A DNA stretch of 64,000 nt from Arthrobacter_D sp015752045 (GCF_015752045.1 NZ_JADOUS010000003.1:186001-250000), one strand, 5' to 3'. Positions 1-8,575 are shown, counted from the first letter of the stretch. Translations and numbers: made by a program. The notes: generated from the sequence alone by a model not told the origin.

Positions 1-107
1 GTGCCCGGTTCGCGGAGGAACTGCCCGTCCTGTTCATCGACGGCGTCCAGCGCGACTTCTGGTCGATCGACGAGTCGAGGCTGAGGCGGCTGCTGGCCGG
101 CGCCTGA
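1..107 (+). CDS. glutaredoxin-family protein, C-terminal fragment
   Basis: The reading frame is open from the left edge and stops at 105-107, giving the last 35 residues. The visible piece contains PVLFIDGVQRDFWSID followed by a short Arg/Leu-rich helix. This resembles the last strand and helix of the small glutaredoxin-like proteins of actinobacteria, which are often encoded just before rex. The catalytic CxxC is outside the window, so the assignment rests on the tail motif and on the neighbour. A role in thiol-disulfide exchange would fit beside a redox regulator. Other thioredoxin-fold proteins cannot be excluded. Confidence 0.5.
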   Translation, partial: ARFAEELPVLFIDGVQRDFWSIDESRLRRLLAGA

Positions 108-276
108 CACATCCCGCCGGTCCGGCCCGGCGTCCCGTCACGGCGGCCCGCCGCCCGGCTTGGAGGCCCCGCGCCGTCGGCATACAGTGGTGTTACTTCC
201 GCCCCCGACGCCGAGGGATCCCGGAACCGCGACTCCCGGACCGGACGCCGCGGTGCTAGCAACGGAGCCGAGAACA

Positions 277-978
277 GTGACAACGCCGGACATGCCAGGC
301 CTCCACCCCGTGGGTGATGCGGCGCGCCACATCCCTCCTGCGTCGGTGGCCCGCCTCACCATCTACCTGCGTGCGCTGAATTCCCTGCTCGCGGAGGGCA
401 TCGAACGCGTGTCCTCCGAGGAACTGGCGGACGCCGCCGGAGTGAACTCGCCCAAGCTGCGCAAGGACCTCTCCTATCTCGGGTCCTACGGCACACGGGG
501 CGTCGGGTACGACGTGCAGTACCTGAACCGGCAGATCTCGATCGCCCTCGGGCTGACACTCGACTGGCGCGTCGCCATCCTCGGCGCGGGCAACCTCGGG
601 CGGGCCCTCGCCGGCTACTCGGGGTTCGTGTCGCGGGGCTTCGAGATCGTCGCGCTCTTCGACGCCGACCAGCTCGTCGTCGGTTCCGAGGTCGGCTACC
701 TCAGGGTCAGCGCCGTCGACGACCTCGAGGCGGTGCTGGAGCGCACCCGCACCAACATGGCGGTGCTCGCGGTTCCCGCGGCGGTGGCCCAGGAGCTGTG
801 CGACCGCCTCGTCGCGGCCGGGATCTCCAGCATCCTCAGCTTCGCGCCCGTGGTGCTGCAGGTGCCATCGCACGTCCAGCTGCGCAAGGTGGACATGTCC
901 ACCGAGCTGCAGATCCTGGCCTATCACGCGCAAAGGGCGCAGGAGCCGGACCTCGGTCCGATCTCCCGTGCCCAGTAA
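277..978 (+). CDS. rex: redox-sensing transcriptional repressor Rex
   Basis: Rex senses the NADH/NAD+ ratio and represses respiratory and fermentative genes when NADH is low. The 233-residue product has an N-terminal winged helix with the family pattern SSEELADAAGVNSPKLRKDL and SYLGSYGTRGVGYDV. A Rossmann domain follows with the dinucleotide loop GAGNLGRAL. Length is normal for Rex. The frame is open further upstream to 160, but that extension is Pro-rich and unlike Rex. I prefer the GTG at 277 because GGAG lies about 9 nt before it; the ATG at 292 is an alternative. No obvious Rex operator was seen in front of the gene. Confidence 0.95.
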   Translation: MTTPDMPGLHPVGDAARHIPPASVARLTIYLRALNSLLAEGIERVSSEELADAAGVNSPKLRKDLSYLGSYGTRGVGYDVQYLNRQISIALGLTLDWRVAILGAGNLGRALAGYSGFVSRGFEIVALFDADQLVVGSEVGYLRVSAVDDLEAVLERTRTNMAVLAVPAAVAQELCDRLVAAGISSILSFAPVVLQVPSHVQLRKVDMSTELQILAYHAQRAQEPDLGPISRAQ

Positions 979-1002
979 GCGGGTCTACGCGCGGCTGCGC
1001 AC

Positions 1003-1662
1003 TCAGTACCCGAACTTCTGCGGTGCGAAGTACGGCCGCGCGGGCTTGAGGTAGGTCAGGACCACGCCGGCCACGCCCAGCAGCATGACCAGCACGCTGA
1101 ACACCACCGAGAGCGCCGACGTCTCCGCCACCGCCTGTCCGGTCGACTCCGCGGCGGCGGTGAGCATGGGCGTCAGGAGGACGGTGGCGAGCACGCCCAG
1201 CACGTTGAGCGCGGCCAGCACGGTGGCGGTGATGCGGGCCCAGTTCCGGCCCTTGCGGATGAAGACGGCCAGGACCACGTACAGCGCCGCGATGATCACC
1301 GAGACCACGAGCCCGATTCCCACCCCGACCGCGGCGCCCGCCATGTCCGGCACCTCGGTCGTCAGCAGGGAGATGACGGACGACAGCAGGTAGACGACGC
1401 CGGCAGCAAGGATGAGGTAGTAGGCCCGGTCGACCTCCTTGGGCGCCGGCCCCTTCTCGGCGAGGCCCGACGCACCCGACGTCGGATAGGCATAACCCGA
1501 GGGCTGGGCGGCCTGGTGGCCGTACTGGCCGCCGTCGTCCTGCTGGCCGTACCGGGGTGGGTCCTGCTGGGGGTAGGGGTTCTGGCCGCTGCTGCCCGAT
1601 CCCGGTGGATTCCAGGCGGGCCCGCCGTTCTGCCCGTCCGGGTTGTCCTGTGGTGTGCTCAT
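1003..1662 (-). CDS. Pro/Gly/Gln-rich membrane protein of unknown function
   Basis: The 219-residue product has a disordered N-terminal third rich in Pro, Gly, Gln and Tyr (about residues 1-70). Four hydrophobic segments follow at about 80-100, 115-140, 145-170 and 185-205, with a short polar tail ending in QKFGY. This architecture is common among small actinobacterial envelope proteins, but I do not recognise a named family. The ATG at 1662 is preceded by GGAGG. It is convergent with rex, with about 25 bp between the stops. Function unknown. Confidence 0.8.
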   Translation of the reverse strand: MSTPQDNPDGQNGGPAWNPPGSGSSGQNPYPQQDPPRYGQQDDGGQYGHQAAQPSGYAYPTSGASGLAEKGPAPKEVDRAYYLILAAGVVYLLSSVISLLTTEVPDMAGAAVGVGIGLVVSVIIAALYVVLAVFIRKGRNWARITATVLAALNVLGVLATVLLTPMLTAAAESTGQAVAETSALSVVFSVLVMLLGVAGVVLTYLKPARPYFAPQKFGY

Positions 1663-1844
1663 CGTCGCGTCCTCCGCTGATCGGTGTCGGTCATCCGCCG
1701 CTGGTGCCCCTCGTGGATGTGGTCACCGTCAGCCTAGTTCGTGCGCTCCCGGTGGGGACAGGCCGAAACGCCGGCGGCCGGCGCCGTCGGGAGGACGACG
1801 CCGGCCGTCGGGGCCGGCTGCGGGCACCGGGCCCGAGCGACGGA

Positions 1845-2402
1845 TCAGACCGTGGCGACCGCGGGGGCCACGAAGGCGGCCTCGATGGTGATGGTGACCT
1901 TGTCGCCGACGAGGACGCCGCCCGCTTCGAGGGCCGCGTTCCAGGTGAGGCCGAAGTCCTTGCGCGAGATGCTCGTGGAGGCGGAGACCCCGGCGCGGGT
2001 GGCGCCGAAGGGATCCACGGCCACGCCGTTGAACTCGGCGTCGAGGACCACTGCTTTGGTGATCCCGCGGATGGTGAGGTCACCGTTGATCCGGTAGGTC
2101 TCGCCGGAGCCGTCGTGGGAGGTGGAGACGAAGGTCATCTCGGGGAACTGCTCGACGTCGAAGAAGTCGGCGCCCTTGACGTGGCCGTCGCGGTTCTCGT
2201 CGCCGGAGGTGAAGGATGCGGTCCTGATGGTCGCGGAGATGCTCGAGTCCTCGAGGGACGAGCCGACGGTGAGCGCGGCGTCGACGTCCTTGAACGAGCC
2301 GCGGACCTTGCTGATGCCCGCATGGCGGACGCTGAAGCCCACTTCGCTGTGGGAGGGGTCGAAGGACCAGGTGCCGGAGGTGAGGCCTGAGGGGACAGTC
2401 AT
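1845..2402 (-). CDS. YceI family lipid-binding protein
   Basis: The 185-residue protein opens with GTWSFDPSHSEVGFSVRH and continues with KVRGSFKDVDAAL and NGDLTIRGITKAVVLDAEF, all characteristic of the YceI lipocalin-like fold. YceI proteins bind isoprenoid-type ligands and are linked to stress responses and sometimes to quinone metabolism. There is no signal peptide, so this one is probably cytoplasmic, as in many actinobacteria. CAGGAG precedes the ATG at 2402. The gene is transcribed alone from the shared upstream region with the phosphatase gene. Confidence 0.9.
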   Translation of the reverse strand: MTVPSGLTSGTWSFDPSHSEVGFSVRHAGISKVRGSFKDVDAALTVGSSLEDSSISATIRTASFTSGDENRDGHVKGADFFDVEQFPEMTFVSTSHDGSGETYRINGDLTIRGITKAVVLDAEFNGVAVDPFGATRAGVSASTSISRKDFGLTWNAALEAGGVLVGDKVTITIEAAFVAPAVATV

Positions 2403-2451
2403 GGGGAACTCCTGAGAATGATGGCTCGCGGATGCTTACACGGGGTAGAAG

Positions 2452-2495
2452 CATGCGTATGCATGTTTTATTCCGCTCTTCGCTAAAATGTTCAA
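2452..2495 (-). promoter_or_regulatory. candidate promoter and palindrome for the YceI gene
   Basis: On the minus strand a TTGAAC -35-like hexamer (2495-2490) is followed after 17-18 bp by an A/T-rich AATAAA/ATAAAA -10-like stretch. Just downstream lies the inverted repeat CATGC-GTAT-GCATG (2452-2465 on the plus strand), placed where a repressor could block initiation. The factor is not identifiable from sequence. Confidence 0.35.
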
Positions 2496-2572
2496 CCAAT
2501 CCACCGGACCGCCCGCAAGGGAAGGGCCGGCGCCGATTGGCCGTCGCGCGCGGCATGCGCGAAACTGGAGGG

Positions 2573-3250
2573 ATGCAGCGATCAACCGTCCACCTGGTGC
2601 GCCACGGTGAGGTCCACAACCCGGACAGGGTCCTCTACGGGAGGCTCCCCGAGTTCCATCTCTCCGAGCTGGGCCGCCAGATGGCCATCCAGATGGCGCG
2701 GCACTTCCAGCAGCGGCGCGACGAGGGCGCCGACATCGTGCACCTCGTGGCCTCGCCGCTGGATCGTGCGCAGGAGACCGCGCAGCCCCTCGCGGACGCC
2801 CTCGGACTCACCATCTCCACCGATGAGCGCATCATCGAGGCGGAGAACCGCTTCGAGGGGATGTCGGGGATCAAGAGCAGGCTCCGGGAGCCACGGCACT
2901 GGCCGTTCCTCGTCAATCCCTTCCGCCCCTCCTGGGGTGAGCCCTACAGCCGGCAGGTCGAACGCATGATGGCGGGAGTCCATGACGCGCGCCGGCTGGC
3001 GCTCGGGCTCAGCTCGGCGAAAGGGTCGGACCGTCCCGCGGAGGCCATCCTGGTCAGCCACCAGCTCCCGATCTGGGTGACGAGGCTCGCCGCCGAACAC
3101 CGCCGGCTCTGGCACGACCCGCGGGAGCGCGAGTGCACGCTCACGTCCGTCACGTCCCTCGACTTCGACGGCGACACCATCCGGCGCGTGCGCTACGCCG
3201 AGCCGTGCGCGGACCTGTTGCCCGAGGCGGCGAATGTCCCCGGCGCGTAA
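2573..3250 (+). CDS. histidine phosphatase family protein (phosphoglycerate-mutase-like)
   Basis: The product carries the RHG catalytic motif near its start (VHLVRHGEVHNPDRVLYGR) and a second His in SHQLPIW. These are the hallmarks of the histidine phosphatase superfamily, which transfers phosphate through a phospho-His. Length is about 225 residues. The substrate is unknown. A phosphatase of this type precedes the tlpA-ccdA-resB-ccsA genes in mycobacteria too, so the linkage to cytochrome c maturation is conserved though unexplained. The start is uncertain: GGAGGG directly abuts the ATG at 2573, and the in-frame ATG at 2555 has no visible ribosome site. Confidence 0.85.
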   Translation: MQRSTVHLVRHGEVHNPDRVLYGRLPEFHLSELGRQMAIQMARHFQQRRDEGADIVHLVASPLDRAQETAQPLADALGLTISTDERIIEAENRFEGMSGIKSRLREPRHWPFLVNPFRPSWGEPYSRQVERMMAGVHDARRLALGLSSAKGSDRPAEAILVSHQLPIWVTRLAAEHRRLWHDPRERECTLTSVTSLDFDGDTIRRVRYAEPCADLLPEAANVPGA

Positions 3251-3274
3251 TAGAATTACTACACGTCGTAGAAA
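3251..3274 (+). promoter_or_regulatory. BlaI/CopY-like operator with overlapping -10 element
   Basis: TAGAAT at 3251-3256 resembles a -10 hexamer. It runs into the imperfect palindrome TTACTAC-ACGTC-GTAGAAA (3256-3274), whose CTAC/GTAG arms resemble operators of BlaI/MecI/CopY-type repressors. No good -35 was found at proper spacing. It lies between the phosphatase stop and the tlpA GTG, so it could give the cytochrome operon its own regulated promoter. Assignment is by motif similarity only. Confidence 0.4.
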
Positions 3275-3289
3275 TCAACGGAAGAAGCC

Positions 3290-3910
3290 GTGACCAGACC
3301 CGTCCGTCCCGCATCGCGCCGCCGCGTGCTCACGCTGCGCCTCGCGCTCGCCTTCGCCGTGCCGGTCTCGCTCGCGATGACGTCCTGCGCGGCGGATGAC
3401 CCCCTCGCGCAGCAGGCCGCTGCGGGGGACGGCAAGAACTACATCGCGGGCGACGGCTCGGTCACCGAGTACGCGGAGAGCGACAGGGGAGAGCCCGTCG
3501 AGGTCGCCGGGACTCTGTTCGACGGCACCGCCGTGTCGAGTGCCGACTGGGACGGCCAGGTCACCGTGCTCAACTTCTGGTACGCCGCCTGTGCCCCCTG
3601 CCGTGAGGAAGCACCCGACCTCGTCTCGCTGCACGAGGACTACGCGCCCCAGGGGGCCGTCTTCTACGGTGTGAACATCCGCGACGAGCAGGCCACGGCA
3701 GAAGCCTTCGAACGCAGCTTCGGCATCCCGTACGAGAGCTTCGACGACAAGGACGGCGGCGTGCTGCTGGACATGACGCAGTACGTCCCGCCGCAGGCGG
3801 TCCCCACCACGATCGTGCTGGACCGGGAGGGGCGCGTCTCGGCGCGGATCCTCGGACTCGCGGACCGCAGCACGCTCAAGGCCCTGATCTCCGATGCCCT
3901 CGCCGAATAG
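3290..3910 (+). CDS. TlpA/ResA-like thiol-disulfide lipoprotein
   Basis: This extracytoplasmic thioredoxin-like protein should reduce the CxxCH cysteines of apocytochrome c or pass electrons to the haem-ligation machinery. The 206-residue product starts with an Arg-rich signal peptide ending in a lipobox-like AMTSC, so it is probably a lipoprotein. The redox motif WYAACAPCREEAPDL is at about residues 98-112, and a cis-Pro segment PPQAVPTTIVLD follows. GAAGAAG precedes the GTG at 3290. It is the first gene of the System II set with ccdA, resB and ccsB. Confidence 0.92.
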   Translation: MTRPVRPASRRRVLTLRLALAFAVPVSLAMTSCAADDPLAQQAAAGDGKNYIAGDGSVTEYAESDRGEPVEVAGTLFDGTAVSSADWDGQVTVLNFWYAACAPCREEAPDLVSLHEDYAPQGAVFYGVNIRDEQATAEAFERSFGIPYESFDDKDGGVLLDMTQYVPPQAVPTTIVLDREGRVSARILGLADRSTLKALISDALAE

Positions 3911-3925
3911 CGCGCCGGGCCGGGC

Positions 3926-4723
3926 ATGCCGATGACGGGGCCGCTGGCCGCGTCGATGCCCCTTGCCGTGGGCAACGCCTTCGCCGACGCCGTCCTGAAC
4001 GGCTCCATGATGCTGGCACTGCCCGTCGCCCTCCTGGCGGGTCTCGTCTCGTTCGTCTCTCCCTGCGTCCTGCCCTTGGTCCCGGGCTACCTCGGGTACG
4101 TGACGGGACTGACCGGTGTCGACCTCGAGAAGCAGCGGAAGGGCCGCATGCTCGCCGGGATCGGCCTGTTCGTCCTCGGTTTCTCGGTGGTGTTCATGGC
4201 CTACGGGACGCTCTTCGGCCAGCTCGGAGCCTTCCTGCGGGTCTCCCAGGGGTGGCTCCTCCAGGTGCTCGGGGTCGTCGTGATCCTCCTGGGCATCATC
4301 TTCATGGGCGGACTGTCCTGGTTCCAGCGGGAGAGCCGCCTCCACGCGAAGGTCCCCGCAGGGCTCCTGGGCGCGCCCCTGCTCGGGGTGACCTTCGGGC
4401 TCGGCTGGGCGCCGTGCATCGGGCCCACGCTGGGCGCGGTGCAGCTGCTCGCCATCTCCGGCAACGACGCCACGGCCCTGAAGGGCGCCGTCCTCACCTT
4501 CGTGTACTGCCTCGGGCTCGGCCTGCCGTTCCTGCTGATCGCCCTCGGCGTGCGGCGCGGCATGGGTGCGCTCGCGTTCTTCCGGAAGCACCGGCTCCTG
4601 CTGCAGCGTTCCGGGGGAGGGCTCCTGGTGCTCGTGGGCGTCCTCATGGTCACGGGCGTCTGGAACCTCTGGATCACCCAGCTGCAGGATCTCCTGATCG
4701 GCAACGTCGTCCTCCCGATCTGA
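3926..4723 (+). CDS. ccdA: cytochrome c biogenesis protein CcdA
   Basis: CcdA carries electrons across the membrane from thioredoxin to extracytoplasmic thiol reductases such as the upstream TlpA. The 265-residue protein has six predicted membrane segments. The two conserved Cys-Pro elements are visible: FVSPCVLPLVPGYLGYVTG near residue 45 and LGWAPCIGPTLGAVQ near residue 165. The ATG at 3926 follows the tlpA stop by 15 bp; the ribosome site is weak and the ATG at 3932 is equally possible. The C-terminal helix ends in VTGVWNLWITQLQDL. Confidence 0.93.
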   Translation: MPMTGPLAASMPLAVGNAFADAVLNGSMMLALPVALLAGLVSFVSPCVLPLVPGYLGYVTGLTGVDLEKQRKGRMLAGIGLFVLGFSVVFMAYGTLFGQLGAFLRVSQGWLLQVLGVVVILLGIIFMGGLSWFQRESRLHAKVPAGLLGAPLLGVTFGLGWAPCIGPTLGAVQLLAISGNDATALKGAVLTFVYCLGLGLPFLLIALGVRRGMGALAFFRKHRLLLQRSGGGLLVLVGVLMVTGVWNLWITQLQDLLIGNVVLPI

Positions 4724-4775
4724 TCGGCGGACGCGCACGGCACGGAATCGAAATCAACTTGATGGAAGGCCCACA

Positions 4776-6500
4776 GTGAAGCAGGACGTCACACAGGACA
4801 CGAGGGACAGGCCGGGCGCCTCGAAGGCCCGGTCCGACGCCGTCCTGCCCTCCCTCGGCTTCTTCGGGACCCTGCGGTGGGCCTGGACGCAGCTCACGAG
4901 CATGCGCACCGCGCTGTTCCTGCTCCTGCTGCTGGCCGTCGCCGCGGTTCCCGGCTCTCTGTTCCCGCAGCGCCCCGCCAATCCCGCCGTCGTCACGCAG
5001 TACCTCCAGGACAACCCCGACTCCGGGCCCATCCTCGACTGGTTCCAGCTCTTCGACGTCTATTCGTCGGTCTGGTTCTCCGCCATCTACCTCCTGCTCT
5101 TCATCTCCCTCATCGGCTGCGTGATCCCCCGCGCGATCGCGCACTTCAGGGCGGTGCGCTCCACGCCGCCGCGCACGCCGAAGCGGCTCTCACGCCTGCC
5201 CGTCTACGGCACGCTCGAGGTCCCGGCGGATCAGGCCCGTAGCGCGGGGATCACCCCGGCTGCGGCCGCCGAGCAGGCCGCGGCCATGCTCCGGAAGCGC
5301 GGGTACCGCGTGGACGTGCGGGACGCCGACACCGACCGCCCCTCGGTGGGCGCCGAGCGCGGACTCGCCAAGGAGCTCGGCAACCTCGTGTTCCACACCT
5401 CCCTGATCGGGGTCCTGGTCTCGGTCGCGGTCGGAGGGCTGTTCGGCTACAACGGCCAGAAGGTCATCGTGGAGGGTGACAGCTTCGTCAACACCCTGAT
5501 CGGCTACGACTCCTTCAACCCGGGCTCCAACTTCTCCGACGACCGGCTCGAGCCGTACTCGCTCCGGCTGGACTCCTTCGACGTCCGCTTCGACCGCGAG
5601 CAGGAGAGCCACTACGGGCAGCCGCTGGACTTCACCGCCAACCTGACCACGCAGGACGGGCCCGGCGGGGCCGAGGAATCCCAGGTCCTCAAGGTCAACG
5701 CGCCGATCACGATCGGCGGGACGAACGTGTACCTCGTCGGCAACGGCTACGCGCCGGTCGTGACGGTCCGCGACGGCGACGGCAACATCGCCTCGCAGGG
5801 TCCCGTCGTCTCCGTGCCGTCGGACGGGCTCTACACGTCGCTGATCGTCATCAAGGCCCCGGACGCCAAGCCCGACCAGCTCGGGTTCGTGGGATTCTTC
5901 CTCCCCACGGCGTTCGTGGACGAGCAGGGCGTCTCCTTCTCCCGCGACCCGGATCCCTTCAACCCCCAGCTCAACCTCAACTCCTACTACGGGGACCTGG
6001 GGCTCGACGACGGCACCCCGGAGAACGTGTACGTCCTGGACACCGAGGACCTGACGGAGCTGAACAGCCGAACCAGCGACGACGGCGGGATCGTGCTCGG
6101 CGTCGGCCAAACCTACGACCTGCCCGAGGGCAAGGGCTCGGTCACGTTCGACGGGCTGAAGCGCTACGTCGCCCTCGACATCCACCACGACCCCGGGGAG
6201 GTCGGCGCGCTCGTCTTCTCGACGCTCGCCCTGCTCGGCCTGACGGCATCGCTGTTCATCGGACGGCGGAGGCTCTGGGTCCGCACCGGGGAGCACCCCG
6301 ACGGCCGCCTCATGGTCGAATACGGGCTGCTCGCGCGCGGCGAGGACCACCGGCTCCCCGCGGAGGGCCAGGCCGTGGAGAAGCTGCTCGCGGACCGCTG
6401 GTTGGTGCCGGACGGCGGCACGGGAGAAAATAAGGTGCCTGAGGCCGCATCGTCGGCGGCAGGCACGGGGCAGTCGCACCACAACTCAAAGGACAACTGA
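4776..6500 (+). CDS. resB: cytochrome c biogenesis protein ResB
   Basis: ResB (Ccs1) forms the haem-handling synthetase complex with CcsA/CcsB in System II cytochrome c maturation. The 574-residue product has three N-terminal membrane helices (near residues 45-65, 90-115 and 205-225), a large extracytoplasmic domain and a final helix near 490-510. The segment FFGTLRWAWTQLTSMRTALFLL at the first helix is typical. GGAAGG lies before the GTG at 4776. The TGA overlaps the ATG of the next gene (TGATG), indicating translational coupling. Confidence 0.93.
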   Translation: MKQDVTQDTRDRPGASKARSDAVLPSLGFFGTLRWAWTQLTSMRTALFLLLLLAVAAVPGSLFPQRPANPAVVTQYLQDNPDSGPILDWFQLFDVYSSVWFSAIYLLLFISLIGCVIPRAIAHFRAVRSTPPRTPKRLSRLPVYGTLEVPADQARSAGITPAAAAEQAAAMLRKRGYRVDVRDADTDRPSVGAERGLAKELGNLVFHTSLIGVLVSVAVGGLFGYNGQKVIVEGDSFVNTLIGYDSFNPGSNFSDDRLEPYSLRLDSFDVRFDREQESHYGQPLDFTANLTTQDGPGGAEESQVLKVNAPITIGGTNVYLVGNGYAPVVTVRDGDGNIASQGPVVSVPSDGLYTSLIVIKAPDAKPDQLGFVGFFLPTAFVDEQGVSFSRDPDPFNPQLNLNSYYGDLGLDDGTPENVYVLDTEDLTELNSRTSDDGGIVLGVGQTYDLPEGKGSVTFDGLKRYVALDIHHDPGEVGALVFSTLALLGLTASLFIGRRRLWVRTGEHPDGRLMVEYGLLARGEDHRLPAEGQAVEKLLADRWLVPDGGTGENKVPEAASSAAGTGQSHHNSKDN

Positions 6501-7525
6501 TGCCACAACCAGTCAACGCAGAGCTCGGGCAGGTCAGTGAGCTCTTCATGCTGCTGGCCTCCATCGCCTACGTGGCGGCCCTGATCTTCTTCGTGCTCGA
6601 CCTCGTGCGATCGAGCACGACCATCGGCTCGCTCGAGACCCGGCTCGCCGAGGAGAAGGCCACACCCGCCCTCGCCGGCGTCGGTGCGCGTGGGGGCTCG
6701 ACGTCGACCGCCGTGCCGGCCGGTCCCGCCACTGCCGACGACTCGATGGACTACGGCTCCGGGCCCCGACGTGGTTCGGCGCGTATCGCCGTCTCGTTGA
6801 CGGTGCTCGCCGCCGTCATCCACGGTGCCGCCGTCGTCACCCGCGGCGTCGCCGCGCACCGTGTGCCGTGGGGCAACATGTACGAGTTCTGCACCACCGG
6901 CGCGTTCCTCGTCGCCGCGATCTTCCTGATCACGCTCACCCGCAAGGACCTCCGCTTCGTCGGGTCCTTCGTGGTGGGCCTCGTCGTCGTCATGCTGTGC
7001 GCGGCCACCGTCGGTTTCCCCACGCCCGTCGCGCGGCTGATCCCGGCGCTGCAGAGCTACTGGCTGATCGTGCACGTCTCCATCGCGGTCGCCTCCTCCG
7101 CACTGTTCACCATCACCTTCGCGATGTCGGTGCTGCAGCTCCTCCAGTCCTCCCGCGAGGCCAAGCTCCTCGCGGGCAAGGCGGACACGGCGAGGTTCCT
7201 GCGCCTGGTGCCGTCCGCGCTGAGCCTCGAGAACCTCGCCTACCGCCTCAACGCCATCGCGTTCGTGGGCTGGACCTTCACCCTCATGGCCGGCGCCATC
7301 TGGGCCGAGCAGGCCTGGGGCCGGTACTGGGGCTGGGATACCAAGGAGGTCTGGACCTTCGTGATCTGGACCGTCTACGCCGGCTACCTGCACGCCCGTG
7401 CGACCCGCGGGTGGACGGGCACGCGCGCCGCGTGGCTCTCGATCGTCGGCTACCTCTGCATCGTCTTCAACTTCACGATCGTCAACATCTACTTCTCGGG
7501 CCTCCACAGCTACGCGGGGGTCTAG
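6500..7525 (+). CDS. ccsB: c-type cytochrome biogenesis protein CcsB (CcsA family haem ligase)
   Basis: This is the polytopic haem-binding partner of ResB that delivers haem to apocytochrome c. The 341-residue protein contains the tryptophan-rich WWD-type motif WGRYWGWDTKEVWTF near residue 275, the signature of haem-handling proteins. His residues occur on several helices, such as HVSIAVASSALF. It is translationally coupled to resB and is the last gene before a strong hairpin at 7569-7602. Together tlpA, ccdA, resB and ccsB form a complete System II set. Confidence 0.95.
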   Translation: MPQPVNAELGQVSELFMLLASIAYVAALIFFVLDLVRSSTTIGSLETRLAEEKATPALAGVGARGGSTSTAVPAGPATADDSMDYGSGPRRGSARIAVSLTVLAAVIHGAAVVTRGVAAHRVPWGNMYEFCTTGAFLVAAIFLITLTRKDLRFVGSFVVGLVVVMLCAATVGFPTPVARLIPALQSYWLIVHVSIAVASSALFTITFAMSVLQLLQSSREAKLLAGKADTARFLRLVPSALSLENLAYRLNAIAFVGWTFTLMAGAIWAEQAWGRYWGWDTKEVWTFVIWTVYAGYLHARATRGWTGTRAAWLSIVGYLCIVFNFTIVNIYFSGLHSYAGV

Positions 7526-7568
7526 CGACTGCTGCTGCGGGGGCGGCTGCGGCCGTGCCCGGGCCATA

Positions 7569-7602
7569 CGAGAGCCCCGCAGCTCCTGCTGCGGGGCTCT
7601 CG
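7569..7602. terminator. intrinsic terminator-like hairpin after ccsB
   Basis: A perfect 14-bp stem (CGAGAGCCCCGCAG paired with CTGCGGGGCTCTCG) encloses a 6-nt loop. It begins 44 bp after the ccsB stop. There is no long T run, which is usual for actinobacterial terminators. Confidence 0.8.
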
Positions 7603-7660
7603 TGTGTCCGGAGCCAGTAGGGCATCAGGCGCCCGAGGAGCCCGAACCGGCGTCGAACCT

Positions 7661-7735
7661 GCCCACCGAGCGGGTCGGCTCGGTGGGCATAAACAGGTAT
7701 GCCCACCGACTTCTCTCAGTCGGTGGGCGTACCTG
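7661..7735. repeat. double GCCCACCG-type palindromic intergenic element
   Basis: Two hairpins stand side by side. The first pairs GCCCACCGAGC (7661-7671) with GCTCGGTGGGC (7678-7688). The second pairs CAGGTATGCCCACCGACT (7694-7711) with its near-perfect complement at 7718-7735 around a 6-nt loop. Both share the GCCCACCG arm. Related arms recur at 27945-28000 and 28861-29000, so this is a dispersed repeat family; here it lies between convergent genes and may also end transcription. Confidence 0.75.
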
Positions 7736-7792
7736 TCGTGCAGGGTCGACGGGCGGCCTCGCTGGATCGTCGCGGGTGCGGGGGACCGCCCG

Positions 7793-8239
7793 TCAGGGCT
7801 GGTGGGCTCCCGTGGGGCCAGGTCCGGCGTCGTCGTTGCCGTCGCCGTCGTGCTTGCCGTCCTGTGCGGGGTTGTTCTTCCCGGCATCGCGGGCCTTGGC
7901 CTCGCGCTCCTTCTGCTCCTGCTCGCGGCGGCGCCTCTCCTGCTCGCGGGCCTGCTGCCATCGCTGGGTCTCGAGGTTCTGCAGGAAGGCGGGATCGTCG
8001 TCGGGGGCCGTCGGCTGGCGGGGGGCCGGGCGGCGGGGACCGGGAGGGCCTTCGCTGCGGGGACGGCCGAACAGGAACCACATGCCCGCTCCGATGAGCG
8101 GCAGGAGCAGGATGGTGATGAACCACGCGGTCTTCGAGATGCTCCGCACTTCGTGTTTTCGGCTCATGACGCAGTCGATCAGTGCATAGATGACGACGGC
8201 GACCCCGAGGATCGCGGCGAACAGCAGGAGGCGGGGCAT
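7793..8239 (-). CDS. PLDc_N domain membrane protein with charged C-terminus
   Basis: The N-terminal 65 residues hold two membrane helices with the cardiolipin-synthase-N-terminal pattern YALIDCVMSRKHEVRSISKT followed by WFITILLLPLIGAGMWFLFG. The rest is Pro-rich and then a long Arg/Glu/Gln coiled-coil-like stretch (about residues 85-125) with an acidic Gly-rich tail. Small actinobacterial proteins with this domain lie near the cytochrome and menaquinone genes. There is no HKD motif, so no phospholipase activity is expected. The ATG at 8239 is chosen because the domain begins there, although the frame stays open upstream. Confidence 0.82.
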   Translation of the reverse strand: MPRLLLFAAILGVAVVIYALIDCVMSRKHEVRSISKTAWFITILLLPLIGAGMWFLFGRPRSEGPPGPRRPAPRQPTAPDDDPAFLQNLETQRWQQAREQERRRREQEQKEREAKARDAGKNNPAQDGKHDGDGNDDAGPGPTGAHQP

Positions 8240-8269
8240 GCGCCAATTGTAGGCGAGTAAACTTGGAGA

Positions 8270-8575
8270 GTGGCCTTCCTCAAATTCACCGCCCTCCGAC
8301 TGCTCCTGATCGTCGTCTTCTACGTGGCGTGCGTCCTGCTGGGGCTCGGCCTCTTCCTCTCGGCCGTCGTGGCAGCCATCCTCGCCTGGTGCGTGACCTA
8401 CCTGTTCGCGCGGGATCTCCGGGATGCCGCCGCAGCGACCCTGCAGCGCCGCATGGCTCCGGGCGCCCCGCCGGTCCGGACGGCCGTCGAGCTCGACGAC
8501 GCCGCGGCCGAGGACGCACTCGATCCCAATATGCCCGTCAACGCCGACCGCAAGCCCCGCCGCGACGCGGCGTGA
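8270..8575 (+). CDS. DUF4229 small membrane protein
   Basis: This 101-residue protein has two adjacent membrane helices (about residues 8-28 and 31-46) starting FLKFTALRLLLIVVFY. A cytoplasmic tail rich in Asp and Ala ends in ADRKPRRDAA. The pattern fits DUF4229, an actinobacterial family of unknown function found near menaquinone genes. TTGGAGA directly precedes the GTG at 8270. It is divergent from the PLDc_N gene with 30 bp between starts. Confidence 0.8.
   Translation: MAFLKFTALRLLLIVVFYVACVLLGLGLFLSAVVAAILAWCVTYLFARDLRDAAAATLQRRMAPGAPPVRTAVELDDAAAEDALDPNMPVNADRKPRRDAA

Noticed and set aside
160..276. Longer N-terminus for Rex from 160
   Set aside because: The extension is Pro/Thr-rich and unlike Rex; the GTG at 277 has a ribosome site and family-length product.
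3275..4738. 487-codon open frame on the minus strand across tlpA and ccdA
   Set aside because: Composition is Glu/Arg/Gly-rich shadow of high-GC coding on the other strand, where two complete known families are encoded.
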